Source of the DNA: Carallia brachiata
Taxonomy: Eukaryota > Streptophyta > Magnoliopsida > Malpighiales > Rhizophoraceae
Reading direction: 5' to 3'
Assembly: GCA_021464245.1 (NCBI GenBank)
Contig: JADCRB010000066.1
Location: 1-64,000, forward strand
Length of the DNA: 64,000 nucleotides
Notes under the pieces: model-generated
The model's database searches: none
Seen by the model: only the letters and a program-made list of their open reading frames with translations
What the model was told of the DNA's origin: nothing
Translations under genes and position numbers: made by a program
In this document: positions 1 to 11,484 of the stretch, piece by piece
How positions within the stretch are numbered: position 1 is the stretch's first letter
Layout of the letters: the number at the start of each line of letters is the position of its first letter

Positions 1-438
1 TTGCTTTTTCTTTCATCATTTAAACTCGAAATCGATATTCCCCATCACTTATATAAGTGTTGAGGGTTGATATATGAATTTTATTTACATATTGCACAAT
101 ATCCTAGTTTTTCTAGCCTTTCCCCTTCCTTATTCTCTAATTGTGACTTTAATTTTGATTAGATTGTATGTACAGATGTGACAGTTATTGTTGTATTTAA
201 ATCAAATTGATACGTTGATTACTAAATTTGTGCCATGTGTTAATTTTACACAAGTTTCTATTGAATTATGACTGTTTTCTCCATGCATATTTTAATTTTT
301 TTTAAAAAATTTGCAGGTGATTAAGATTTTGCTTTATCATATAAGCTATATTAAGGATATAACATATATAAATTTCATTTACATATGTTCAATGTGATAT
401 TAAAAACACTGGTTAAAAAAAAGAGAGAAAAAAATGTA

Positions 439-638
439 CAATCAAATGCACTCAAAAGTCTCCTTCCCTCTCTCTTTTCTTCTCCATATATATAATAATT
501 ATTATTTTTTCTTTTCTTTTGGGTTATCATTTATCATTTTCTTTTTGTTTGGATTTCTAGTTTTGTATTCCATTGCATTCCCTTTCGTCGGTCAAACTTG
601 TATAGAGTTCAATCAAATGCGCTCAAAAGTCTCCTTCC
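439..638. repeat. 29-bp direct repeat in the MLO promoter
   Basis: A 29-nt block is present twice, at 439-467 and 610-638, in the same orientation and with one mismatch (core: AATCAAATGC, then A or G, then CTCAAAAGTCTCCTTCC). The copies lie 171 bp apart, upstream of the presumed TATA box of the MLO gene. The DNA between them is T-rich and codes for nothing recognisable. A duplicated promoter module is possible. No function can be assigned from the sequence alone. Confidence 0.75.
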
Positions 639-700
639 ATGCATTTTTTCTTTCCGTGAAACAAAGAGACAAAGTCAAAGTCTTTTAGCTCCTATATAAC
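590..700 (+). promoter_or_regulatory. Core promoter of the MLO gene: two W-boxes and a TATA box
   Basis: A TATA-like stretch (CTATATAAC, 692-700) lies about 215 nt upstream of the MLO start codon. Two WRKY-type W-boxes occur just upstream on the opposite strand: TTGACC (590-595) and TTGACT (673-678). W-boxes are the known binding sites of WRKY factors in defence genes, and clade V MLO genes are known to respond to pathogens, so the arrangement fits. The transcription start itself cannot be seen. Confidence 0.5.
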
Positions 701-915
701 CTCTAATAGCCAATACCAATACACTTCCAAGTATTTCACAAGCAAACAAACACGTAAAAACACATATACGGAGTCATTGACACTTCTGCATGATTTCTTG
801 GTGAATTTGCTATATATTGCTCAGTAATAGCAATACCATCATTGTTGATATCTTTCCTTTCTACTATTTTCCTGGGTGATTGCTTGAGAAGTTTCTGCAT
901 CTTGCCTAATAGACC

Positions 916-3900
916 ATGTCCGGTAAGCAGGAAAGCCGGTCTCTGGAGGAGACCCCAACATGGGCTGTTGCAGTGGTCTGCTTTGTATTGGTTGCCATAT
1001 CAATTGTGATTGAACATCTTATTCATTTGGCAGCAAAGGTATACATATGTTTTCCCAACTTCAGAAAAAACTAGTCTTGTTGTTAATAGTGATTTGTTTG
1101 GAGCTTGTTTAGTCCTGATGTTGCTTTTTTGTACCCTTTTGTTTTTGGCAGTGGTTGGAAAGAAAACATAGGCCAGCTCTAGTGGAAGCGTTGGAAAAGG
1201 TTAAAGCAGGTAACCCCATCTTTAATAAATTGTTAATTTCTTGTCAATTCTGAAGTCACAAGTAGTCATGTAATCCTAAAACTATGTAATGATTGTAATC
1301 CTTTATGTTATGGCTTCTTTCTCTTCTTGCAGAGCTCATGCTTATGGGATTTATATCCTTGCTCCTGACAGTAGGACAAGGAGTAATCTCTGATACTTGC
1401 ATATCGGAGTGTGGCATCCACTTGGCATCCTTGCAGCAAGGAACGGGAGTCGAAAGTTTCAGAATATTCAGTCGACAATCGTCGGAGGCTTCTTCAGGTC
1501 CTGGACTCGGGAGAAAATCCTAGGCGTAGTTTAGCAACGTCTAATATGACAAATGTGCAGAAAAGGTAAGAATGAAGATCATCGGTCATCAATTTCTTTG
1601 AGTAGACGTCAGTCCAGAACTTCTTGCTAAAAAATGTTGAATATATTGTTTTTGTGCATCATTTTATGTTCAATATGTAGTAACCAATTGTTGGAATTGT
1701 CAAATAAATACCTCAAAGTGTTAGAGCTTTTGATAGCTTAACATTTTTCTTGCGTTCGTTTCAGGGTAAAGTTGCCTTTGTATCAGCATATGGGATCCAT
1801 CAGCTGCACATATTCATCTTTGTATTAGCCATTACACATGTGCTCTATTGCATAATTACCTATATATTGGGCAGCAGCAAGGTACTGGAATCTTAGTTCT
1901 CTCACTCCAATCTCTCTCTCAAGTATCGCATTGTTTATCTCTCAAGTATCGCGTTGTTAATTGCCTATTCTGATGTTATCTGTTTGTCTAAATCTTATTT
2001 TAATGGCAGATGAGAAAGTGGAGGCAGTGGGAGGATGAGACAAAGACAATTGAGTACCAATACCAACATGGTAAATTTTACATCAAAGCTTCACTTCTAG
2101 ATGTACAGAAAAAACCAATATATATATATATATATATAACTACCTAAATATGTTTTATAGGCCATAATAAGTTTGCTATAAATAACCTGAAGTTGCTTCA
2201 ATAGAATCTTGAGTCTTTAACTTTTACTGATAACTGAAAGACTTCTGCGGTGCAGATCCAGAGAGATTTAGATTTGCAAGGGACACCTCATTTGGGCGAA
2301 GGCATTTACAATTGTGGAGCCGTTCATCCCATTCTCCTCTGGATTGTAAGTACTAGAAAGCGAAACGATTCCTTTGAAAATTATTAGGAAAAAAAAACGA
2401 AGGAAAAATAGTGACTTAATATCAGGGGTCTGTCTTGAGTAGGAAATTGATTGTTCATATTTCTTGCCTCAAATATTAGGTGTGCTTCTTTAGACAGTTC
2501 TTGGGATCAGTCACCAAGGTTGATTACCTGACACTCCGACATGGATTTATTATGGTAAGTAAATCGTACCTGTATTTTCTTGCTCTTAGTCTGATGATGA
2601 ATTTCCAGTTCCAATTCCTAACTTTGAGTTGAAATGTTATGTTCCACAGGCACACTTGGCGCCTGGAAGTGAAAGAACATTTGACTTCCAAAAATACATC
2701 AAAAGATCCCTTGAAGAGGACTTTAAAGTCGTAGTGGGGATCACGTTAGTGCTTCTGTGCCTCTAATCCCTTAAATAGCTTTGTTTTGTTTGATTTTTCA
2801 GTCTTGAGTCTAACTTACCTCTCTTGTGCAGCCCTGTTATATGGTTTATTGCAGTGTTGTTCCTGCTGTCCAATACATATGGTAAGCATCACATTCTGGT
2901 AAATTCCCAGATTTTAGATGGTGAGTTAATGGTTCAAGCACTCCTAAATGATTTATTTGGTTGCAGGATGGCACGCGTATCTGTGGCTACCATTTATCCC
3001 CCTAATTGTAAGCTTAAACTTATTCATGCTTCTCAAACCAATACTTAAAAGTCATCACGTGTTTTAGTTAGCATCAAGGAGTTCACAATTTTCATTGTGA
3101 TTTTTTCAGGTAATTTTGGTGATAGGAGCTAAGTTGCAAGTGATCATAACTCGACTGGGGTTAAGGATTCAAGAGAGAGGAGAAGTGGTTAAGGGTGCTC
3201 CCGTGGTTCAACCCGGTGATGATCTCTTCTGGTTTGGCCGGCCACGATTTATCCTCTTTCTCATCCACCTAGTCCTCTTTCAGGTACTCACACAAATCTC
3301 TATGTTCCCAGGTTCCTTCCATCAACTAGCAATTCTGTATTATGCCAGTTTATGCTAATTTTTTCAAATGTCTTTGGAACCGCAGAACGCGTTTCAGATA
3401 GCTTTCTTCATATGGAGTGTGGTGAGCAACTCTGTTTCTTCTGCTGGCACGATCAATTGGTTTCTCTTTGTGTCCATGGACTTAAATCCTTTTTTCTCCT
3501 CTCTTGCAGTAGAATTTCCATAAATTCTTGCTTCCATAGTCGTACCGAAGATGTCGTCATCAGAATCACAATGGGGTAAGTTCCATTGCAAATACATGAA
3601 TTAAATACATAATTGTGGCACATTCCCTGACCGTCCTTTGGGGACATCAGCTAATAATTGGCACTTTCATTCAATAGTTGAACAACACTTCTTGTTTACA
3701 TTATTAGAATCTGCTGTACATTGCAACTAACACAAAGCAAAACTGAATTCTACAGGGTCATCATCAGGTCGTGTGCAGCTATGTGACACTGCCTCTCTAT
3801 GCTTTAGTGACACAAGTAAGTAACACTTGATGTTGCAGAGACAATGGCATTTTATAGTATGCAAAATTTTTGGAATACAAATCATATTCGATTTCTGATC

Positions 3901-4398
3901 CAATGACATTGTTATTTCATAATCTTGCAGATGGGTTCTAGCATGAGACCAACTGTGTTCAATGAGCGAGTGGCAAAAGCTCTTAGAAACTGGCGCCGTA
4001 CGGCCAAAAAGCACGCGAAACACGGAAAGCACTCCGAATCACACACCCCAATGTCCAGCAGGCCAGCAACTCCCACACACGGCATGTCGCCAATCCATCT
4101 CTTGCAAAACTACAGGAGTAGCACAGCTCTCGATAGCTTGCAGGCATCTCCAAGGATCTCAGGCTATGACCCTGATCATTGGGACCCCGAAGCAGCCAAC
4201 TCTGTGCATGACCATGAATCATACGAGCCTCGGTTCATTGGAAGTCCTGAACCTGACCACAGGGAGCAAAACACACCGGTTCAAAATCCAAACGTTATGC
4301 AATTGCCTCCTGGGCCTGGTTCCATCCGCACACAGCATGAAATTGGCATTGGCTTAGCGGACTTCACATTCCGGAATAATCAGAATTATGGACAATAG
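916..4398 (+). pseudogene. MLO-like protein, clade V (MLO2/6/12 type), 15 exons, with disrupting indels
   Basis: This is a seven-transmembrane plasma-membrane protein whose clade V members are powdery mildew susceptibility factors. Exons by splice sites and homology: 916-1038, 1152-1209, 1333-1565, 1765-1881, 2010-2070, 2256-2345, 2480-2554, 2650-2744, 2832-2881, 2967-3007, 3110-3283, 3386-3421, 3510-3575, 3756-3815 and 3931-4398. Diagnostic pieces are [14 protein letters not shown] at the start, [50 protein letters not shown], a basic calmodulin-binding region in the last exon (RNWRRTAKK), and a C-terminal DFTF like the (D/E)FSF motif of clade V. The frame is broken: exon 3 carries two compensating shifts (near 1410 and 1543), exon 6 has one extra base near 2327, exon 13 lacks two bases near its start, and exon 14 lacks one near 3767. 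As written, translation stops at TAG 1521-1523 after about 123 residues. All splice borders remain canonical, so it is a recent pseudogene or a local assembly fault. Confidence 0.9.
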
Positions 4399-6759
4399 AA
4401 CAGTTTTACATTTTCTGTAGATTGACCCCGCGTACATTTTCTTGTACATGAGAAAACAGAAAGCTTTTCTTGTGCTAGGACAGGAAAAAAGAAAAGGGAC
4501 CTCCAGGAGGAATCAAAAGGCTGGGATGCTCAGGTCTTTGGACCATTCATATCATTTTCTTTTTCAGCCCTTTGTATTGTTCGTTCTTTTTTTCCTCTGT
4601 GTTTCACTCATCTGGATTTAGTAATCAACCTTGTTACATAATCAGAGGATGATCAAAATTCAAAAAGAACAATATTATGAGAATATTTATTCTGAGTATA
4701 TTTTGAGTAGATTCTTTTAGTACTTATCTTTTTTGTTTTCTTCTTTCTGAAAAACTCAAAACAAACCCTCTATATTAATCTAGTTTTAGGTCTAGGTTTA
4801 ATCTATAGTCCCCACAAGCAAAAAAAAACTTTAAAAAAAAATCTCCTATATTGTATGCCATGAACTTTAATGAATGAATAATATATTGCACATTTTGAGA
4901 TCAAACAACTAGAAAATATTATTATTTTTCTTTTTACTAATGGACTTCATTAAAGTAATGATAAATCCATTCAACATCGATGTAATTAATTCGTGAAGTA
5001 ATTTTGACACGGGACATGCTTTATAACAAAAGATTCCTTGAAGAGTATTTAATTCTAAAATTTTCTTTTACGATGAGTCATGAATATGGCGACTTTAACT
5101 CATAACAAGTCTTCATACACTCAAATTTCCAACTTGGTAGCTCCACCCAAATTGCAAGTGTCCCTTGTTTGGAATTTCCCGGCACCGCCCCTCCCCCACA
5201 CCAACGAAAAGAAAGGAAAAAGAGGTTTGCCAGTACGGTGACTTGAATGCTTGAAACTATTCCATTCCCAAAGAATGGAAGTCTTTGTTACGTTTCTAGA
5301 AAACTAAAGACAGAAAATTTCCTGCAGAGGCCCACAAGTCAGAGAAGAACCAACCAAACACCTAAAAAAAGAGACGAAAGAATGCAGAGCGATGATAAAC
5401 GACGACATGGTGGCGTCACTCATGACTGGTGGTACAGCCGATATATAGAGTTCTAAACATATTGTTGGCAAGATTGAATAATTTGGACCCAAAAAAAAAA
5501 AAAACTTACTAATAAAATAAAATTATGAAAAATTCAGTAAGTTAATATTTTGTATTTTTATTAGTTGCCATGCAGGTGGAACTCACCAAAAATCTCCACA
5601 CTTAGTTGTCGACTTTATTAGACCTGAAAATAATTATCTTTGGCCATAAAATGATAATTGGGCCAAGAATTAAATAGTAAATGAACATGACATCTAAAAC
5701 CTTAAAATTCCTTGCTTTTGGAGCCTCTCCGGGGCCAGAGAAAAAGAAAAATGAAGCCCTATTGGGTCTTGGTCGTCTCTCAATTTAATCTTGATTTTGC
5801 AATATTGGTGACTTGTTTGCTTTTCTTTATTTGGAAATGAATTTTGAAATTGAGGTCTCATTGTTTGCTCTTCTTTTTATTTTTTTACTGTTTCGTTGCA
5901 AACAAGTGCCTCAATTCTAAAATATCGAAGGAGCAATCCTATATTGAGTGCGAATGGAAGCGTGAAGTTAAATAAATTCAAATTCTGATATCACCTGACA
6001 CACGCAGTATGAACGTACGTGGAAAATAGATAAATAAATGACTAACACTTTGATCAAGCTTTCAAAAAAATTTTCGGAATCCACCAAACAAGAGAAAAAT
6101 AATTCTAACAGAAAACTATTTTATTGATATTTCATAACTAAATAAACTTTTTACGTAGGACCTTATTAATAATAATTTCTAACTCTAACAAAAATGTATA
6201 CCAAGAAATAAATAAATAAAATGAGATATATTTCAATACTTAAGCGTATATCTAAAGATACAATCTACTAATATCTTAAAATTTTCAAATTAGTCCAAAA
6301 TGCTCTAAATAAACTATAATATCATAATATTAAAAATGACAGCATGAATTGTTTGTAAAATAATAGAAAATATTTTTTATAACGTTTCCTACAACACATA
6401 TAGCGTGAATAATTAGGATATGTCCAGAATTATGCAAGCTGTTGATTTTTTATGTCTTCGTGGGACTCACATGTATAATCCGCAAGATCAATGGTTCTTC
6501 ATCATTGGGAGCAATAAGGCTACGCTGCTCTCGTATGTGCCTAAATATTTGTTTCCATGCCATATAATATATGCAAAGACAAACTAACTAAAAATGCCAA
6601 TAAAGTGTGACGATAAAGATAAATGAAAAGTGAAAGAAAAAAAAACATAAATGCATTTAATTAAAACATTGTCTGTGTTACTGTTCTTCATCGTTTAAAT
6701 GCACATATAGGGATGCTTTTATTTTAAGCATGTCAATGTTCAAGGCATCCAATAACGTT
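4399..6759. other. Intergenic, AT-rich, no gene seen
   Basis: The stretch begins with the 3' untranslated region of the MLO gene (to roughly 4640) and continues as AT-rich DNA with short poly-A and poly-T runs. Open frames here are short and resemble no family I recognise. I see no RNA gene and no structured repeat. Confidence 0.6.
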
Positions 6760-7218
6760 TAACAGCATGAGCGACAAGACAGCGTGCCAAGAGAGCAATG
6801 GTCATCACTTGCTGAACTCAGTAGGACAGGCCATTTTGATTAGTGAATAAAAGACGTATTAAACAACAATAGCTTCTTGTCCAACCGACAATAAGTAGTT
6901 ATATGTAGCACAGCATCCCTTGTATGTCTTGAAAATGTAATAGCTGAAGAAGATTCCAACCGTTCCCCAAGATACACAGTGGACCAATCTAGCTGGTACA
7001 CCATAACTTAACAATAAAATGTGCAAGTGGAAATATTTGATCCACTTTTGATGGAGAAATTTGTAGAGCAGCAACAATACTATGAAAGGGCAACAAAGCC
7101 AATAGGGAAGGTGTCTATTCTGAAGTGAACTAAATCTTCCTTGTTGGATCTTTTGTCTCCTTTTTAATATGACTGCTGCCATGTAAATTTTCCAATCAAA
7201 TGCCCATTTTACCATCAA
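6760..7218 (-). pseudogene. Remnant of an oligopeptide transporter (OPT family), C-terminal part
   Basis: A minus-strand frame of about 119 codons reads PARLVHCVSWGTVGIFFSYY and, shortly after, YKGCCATYNYLLSVGQEA. This matches the order of the conserved C-terminal block of plant oligopeptide transporters (PAxPVHYxSWxxVGxxFNYYV, then YKGWWARxNYxLSAxLDA). Past the stop codon at the low-coordinate end, another frame reads DDHCSLG (about 6790-6810), like the DHCPLA motif that follows in real OPT proteins. Conserved Trp, Asp and Asn positions are changed and stops interrupt the reading, so only a decayed fragment remains. OPT proteins are membrane transporters for small peptides and metal chelates. 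The assignment is from motif memory, without an alignment. Confidence 0.5.
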
Positions 7219-10200
7219 ATTAGGGTCTAGCTACCAGCCAGACAAATCCACCACATATCATGGGGAACAGCTGGAATCTTCTTTAACTGTTATATTTTTA
7301 GGAGATACAGGGATGGTAGGATTGGCATAACCATGTCTAACTAGCTGGTTAGATAGGATAAGAGGGTTGCTTTCATGGAAATACTTTTTTCCTTCACTCA
7401 TCAAAATGGTCCATACATGGGTTTCAGAAAGGGGTGACCACTGCCCCTTAGCACACTGTCCAATCGCCCCTATGAATATTACCGAATGCTCTATACTTTA
7501 ACATGCTTAAAATAAAAGTATTGTACATTTGTGCGTCTGTCATACCTTTGTTGTTGCAATTAAAGAGGCTGTTTTCAGTACTCGAACTCGTTGCTATACA
7601 TGACATTATCAGTATTACAGAACTGGAAGAAATCAGATGGAGAAAGCCTACGTCCAAAGGTTTTAACATACCTGAAGTTGCTAGAAATTGCAATATAGCA
7701 TATAGACGTCCTAAGCAACACTTTTGTACAATATAGGCATGTTCTCTACCTCACCAGCAGAAGATTTATCCACTCCCTTCCATGCATTGATCAAGGAAAT
7801 TGTCACAGTTGTGCCATTCTAAAATCACAATAAACTACATTAAATTCTAATTTAGTCCAATTAAAATTTAGGCTTTAGACAAATGGATGGCATCAAAAAC
7901 AATAAAAGAAACAAAGAACAATTACCAAAAAATTAGAGACAGAAAACGAAGAAAAACAAATTTATCAAGAATCATTTTCCATACAAAAAAATATATATAT
8001 ATCTGCTAATCTCTAATTTAATATAGTGCACTTAGAAAGCAGCACCACATAAAAAGTTGGCAAATCTTTATTGTGGAGAATGTCAAATTTAATGCACTAA
8101 TTAATATGACCTATCTAATTATTTCAAAAAAAAAAAAACTAAAAAGCTGAAGTAGCAAAACCTTTTCTTTTCTCCTATTTTTCGTTCTTTCAAGTCGAAT
8201 CTAAAAGATTCATTCGCGACAATCAATTTATGTTGCATTAAACTGTGACTGAGCCTCAAATGGTCTCAGTGCACAACCTTTTGAAACTTATTCTGGTAAA
8301 TTTATGAGATAATTTGCTTACTTCTTTCATTTATGATTGTAAGATTCTCACAAGCACAATCTAAACTAACATGACAAAATAAAACAGGAGAAACCAAAGT
8401 GAGACCATGGTGCCAACAACAAGAAGTTTTGCCCCATTACGCTGCATATAAGAAACACATAATAATAGGCTATTCCAGACACAGAAGCCGACTCAAACAA
8501 ACTATGAGCAATCTACCAAATTTTGCTTTACCACCTTGCACCTATTCTTTGTAAGAAGGATAAGGAACTCCTAACAAGAGTAACCTGCAAACAGGAGCTG
8601 AAACACAAATCATTAATAAGGGGTTTTTCTTACTGAAAAAATTCAAGTTTACAAGCTAATAAGAATTTCATTGTAAAACGAAAGACCTGAAAAAGGGTTG
8701 TCAGGACAGCTATGGAAGAATTTTGCAATAGCTCAACTATTTACAGCAAGAGGAGATCGAGAGACACGCTGTGAGCAGAGAGATGAATAAACATGAAATC
8801 TGCTATCACGCTCATCAACCAAGGAAATTGAATTCAAATTGAGTGCAGAACTGGAAACCCTCTCACAATTGACACACAGGGAGAATAAGCATTAACCACC
8901 GAAGGTGGATGCTAACAATGACATGAACCTCAAAAAACATAAGCCATGCCACTTCTACAAAACAATTTCTAGCTCCCTCAAAAAATTTTTCTTTGAACCA
9001 AAAACGAAAAGAAAAAGTAGAGATTACAAAGCTTGTTGATGAGATGCCTTTATTTTATAGTGAGCCGGAGAAGAAGGGAGGTGACAAGGTTTTATTTTAT
9101 TTAAATATTCAATTTTTTTTTTTAACAACCTTGGGAGTCCTAGTCAAACGCCTTCATTTTCTTTTTTGAGAATACCAATAAACATTTTTTTTAGGTCAAA
9201 TTTGTTTTGAGAAGATCAATAAACATGGGTTAATCCAAAAATGACTTTTTCTCTAGTGCAAGCCATTTTCTCGCAGGCATTTGCTCCTATTGTCCTATTC
9301 AATCGGGAATCAAATTAATGGTAGAAACATGAATTTAATCAGTTACTTTGATATGCAAAAAAGCTCCTATTTTATCTTTGCTATTCTTTCTTAATAATGA
9401 AAAATTATTTGACAAAAAAAAAAGTGAATTGGCCACAAGGTAGCCTATAATAACATTAACATTGGTCGCACTTCCCTCTACAATAATGGTTGTTGGGGCC
9501 ATTTTGAGGCATTTGATGATGTCAAGATTTCAAGTCCTTTATATTTACTGCCACAAATATTTTACTTTTGACTTTCCCATAAAAAAAAAAACGCATTCCC
9601 CAAACTAACTTGTTCTGTTCAAGGCATAGAATACATCACCAAATTTGCTGATGGCAGCGTATGGTTCCTATTTTAAAGCTGGAAAAATTCAGTGGAATTG
9701 AGTGTTGTGGGGCTCGGAAGATCAACAAAATGAGAATTCTTGCTTGTGAAACAAGTGATCCACAATCGAGTTGGCCAGGCATGTTAGCAAAGCCCAGTGG
9801 ATCTTTTCAATTGAACTTGATCACGTGATCTCAATTTCAAATGAAATGGGGAAAGACGATTTGCTTTCCCCTTGGTGCATAGAATCTTGAAATGGCTTAT
9901 GCCACAACGGAGCCCATTGCATTTTCTTTGTTTTTCTTTGAATTTATTGCCAACCATGGAAAATATATAGTCTTCCATATTCGTGTTTTAGGCCCACCCC
10001 ATCGAAAACAAGATCACACTTTGGTTTTCATTTATTTATTTTAATTTGTTGCCTAAATGCCAAAAGTTATGTGATCCACTGCTACGTGGGTGCATCGTGA
10101 TAAATTCCTCCCTCCGTTTCAAGATCTTAGCGCATACAATACTGAAGATATTTTCTTTTTTTCTTCTTTTGCATTCTTTTATATTGTATTAAACTACCAC

Positions 10201-10489
10201 TTTCTTGTATAATCATCTGCCGAAATATATATCATCTAACCCAATTCATTAACTTTTTTAAAAACGCTTCAATAATTTTTTTTTTTAAGTGGATAAACTT
10301 TTTCTCAATGGCAAGATGACGAACAGGCAAGATATGTAATAACTCTTAATGTGTTCAAAGAGAGGAAGCCTAAATCTAAATGTTGAAGAAATTCACATTT
10401 GAAAGAGAATGTTGAAGAACAAGTGTTAAAAGTTAAGAATCGTTAGTGGAAAAGAAAAGGAATAATTAAGTTACATATACATGGTAAAG
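7219..10489. other. Intergenic, no gene recognised
   Basis: This is AT-rich DNA with poly-A and poly-T tracts and one short AT microsatellite (about 7989-8000). Short open frames (for example 7448-7736 on both strands, and 9784-9978 minus) show no domain, no splice context and no family resemblance. It could hold untranslated exons of a gene I cannot recognise. Confidence 0.5.
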
Positions 10490-11294
10490 TGTAAAAAAAG
10501 AAAAAAAAAATTTTGAATTCAATGGCTTGCGTTGCCAATTTTGAATTGGCAACGCCGGCCAAAGAAAGATTTTTTTTTTAAAAAAAAAAAAAAATTCATT
10601 TCCCATGTGATGTTCATATGAGAAATGAACCCTATAAATAGGCCCCTGCCCCTCAGTTCAAAACATATTCAGCAAATCTGTAAACAGAAAAATTCAGAGA
10701 ATTTGAGAGAAAAAGAAAATTTTGAAAATCTCTCAAGAAAATTTCTCTTTTCTTACGTGCTTTTACTCTGCAGTATACTCTTCTAACTCCTTTTTGAGAG
10801 ATATTTCAGGGGTAAAGCCCAAAAAATTTGCTGTTTCCATTTCTAAAGTTATTTTTAGATTTATATTCTCCGATCGCCCTAAATCTGAATTTATGAGAAT
10901 ATAGATCTGAAAATATCAAATTACTTCAAATCCGGCTGAGATTAAGTCTCATACGGCCCTCAGCAAAAACCAGACAGTTCATCCGAGGACAAGTCCCTTC
11001 GACCTCGGTGAAATTAAGCCAGATCGGCTCAGATCAGGTCTCTGCGTTTTAACGTAGTCAAAACGTCCAATCAGATCCATTTCAGTCTACCCAGTTCAAG
11101 AAAAACTGTGGAAATTATTTCTGTCAAGATCAAGCTCGTGCAGCCCTTGACCGAGTCAAAAAAGGAACACTAATCGGAGGATCTACGGAGATCGACCCCA
11201 CGTAAATTTTCTTTATATTTTTACAATTTTTATTTGTAATTTATTTTTGTATTTTCGTGTTTAATTGTTTTAGACTCGAAATTTACGCTTTACA
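10490..11294 (+). repeat. 5' LTR
   Basis: Starts TGTAAAAAAAG and ends TTTACA, just before the primer-binding site. A TATA box (CTATAAATAG) sits near 10631-10642. From GAATATAGATCT (about 10897) to its end it matches the 3' LTR closely, but the first roughly 400 bp (U3) do not. U3 holds a perfect hairpin with 12-bp arms and a 3-nt loop (10529-10555, arm GCGTTGCCAATT) and a second, imperfect one around CATTTCCCATGTG / CATATGAGAAATG (about 10598-10628). Confidence 0.75.
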
Positions 11295-11300
11295 AATTTT

Positions 11301-11318
11301 TGGCACGCTCGGTGGGAC
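11301..11318 (+). other. Primer-binding site of the LTR retrotransposon
   Basis: TGGCACGCTCGGTGGGAC lies six bases downstream of the 5' LTR. It begins with TGG, complementary to the CCA end of a tRNA, as expected for minus-strand priming. I do not assign the tRNA from memory. Confidence 0.7.
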
Positions 11319-11484
11319 ATTTCACCTCCCATCTCTTGTTCCTTAAAAAAAAAAAAAGAGGTAAAAGGGAGCCGAGAGAAAAAAAAAAGGTCAAAAAAAA
11401 AGTAAAGTAAAAAAGTAAAAAAAAAAGTAAAAAAGTAAAAAAAAAGTAAAAAAAAAATAAATTTACAGGTGTTCAGCACATCAA

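Noticed and set aside
3925..4398. A separate small gene starting at ATG 3925
   Set aside because: The frame is the last exon of the MLO gene: the intron acceptor is at 3929-3930 and the exon starts with MGSSMRPTVFN.
5247..5456. Small open frame downstream of MLO
   Set aside because: No family resemblance, atypical composition, and an overlapping frame of similar length on the other strand. Best read as chance.
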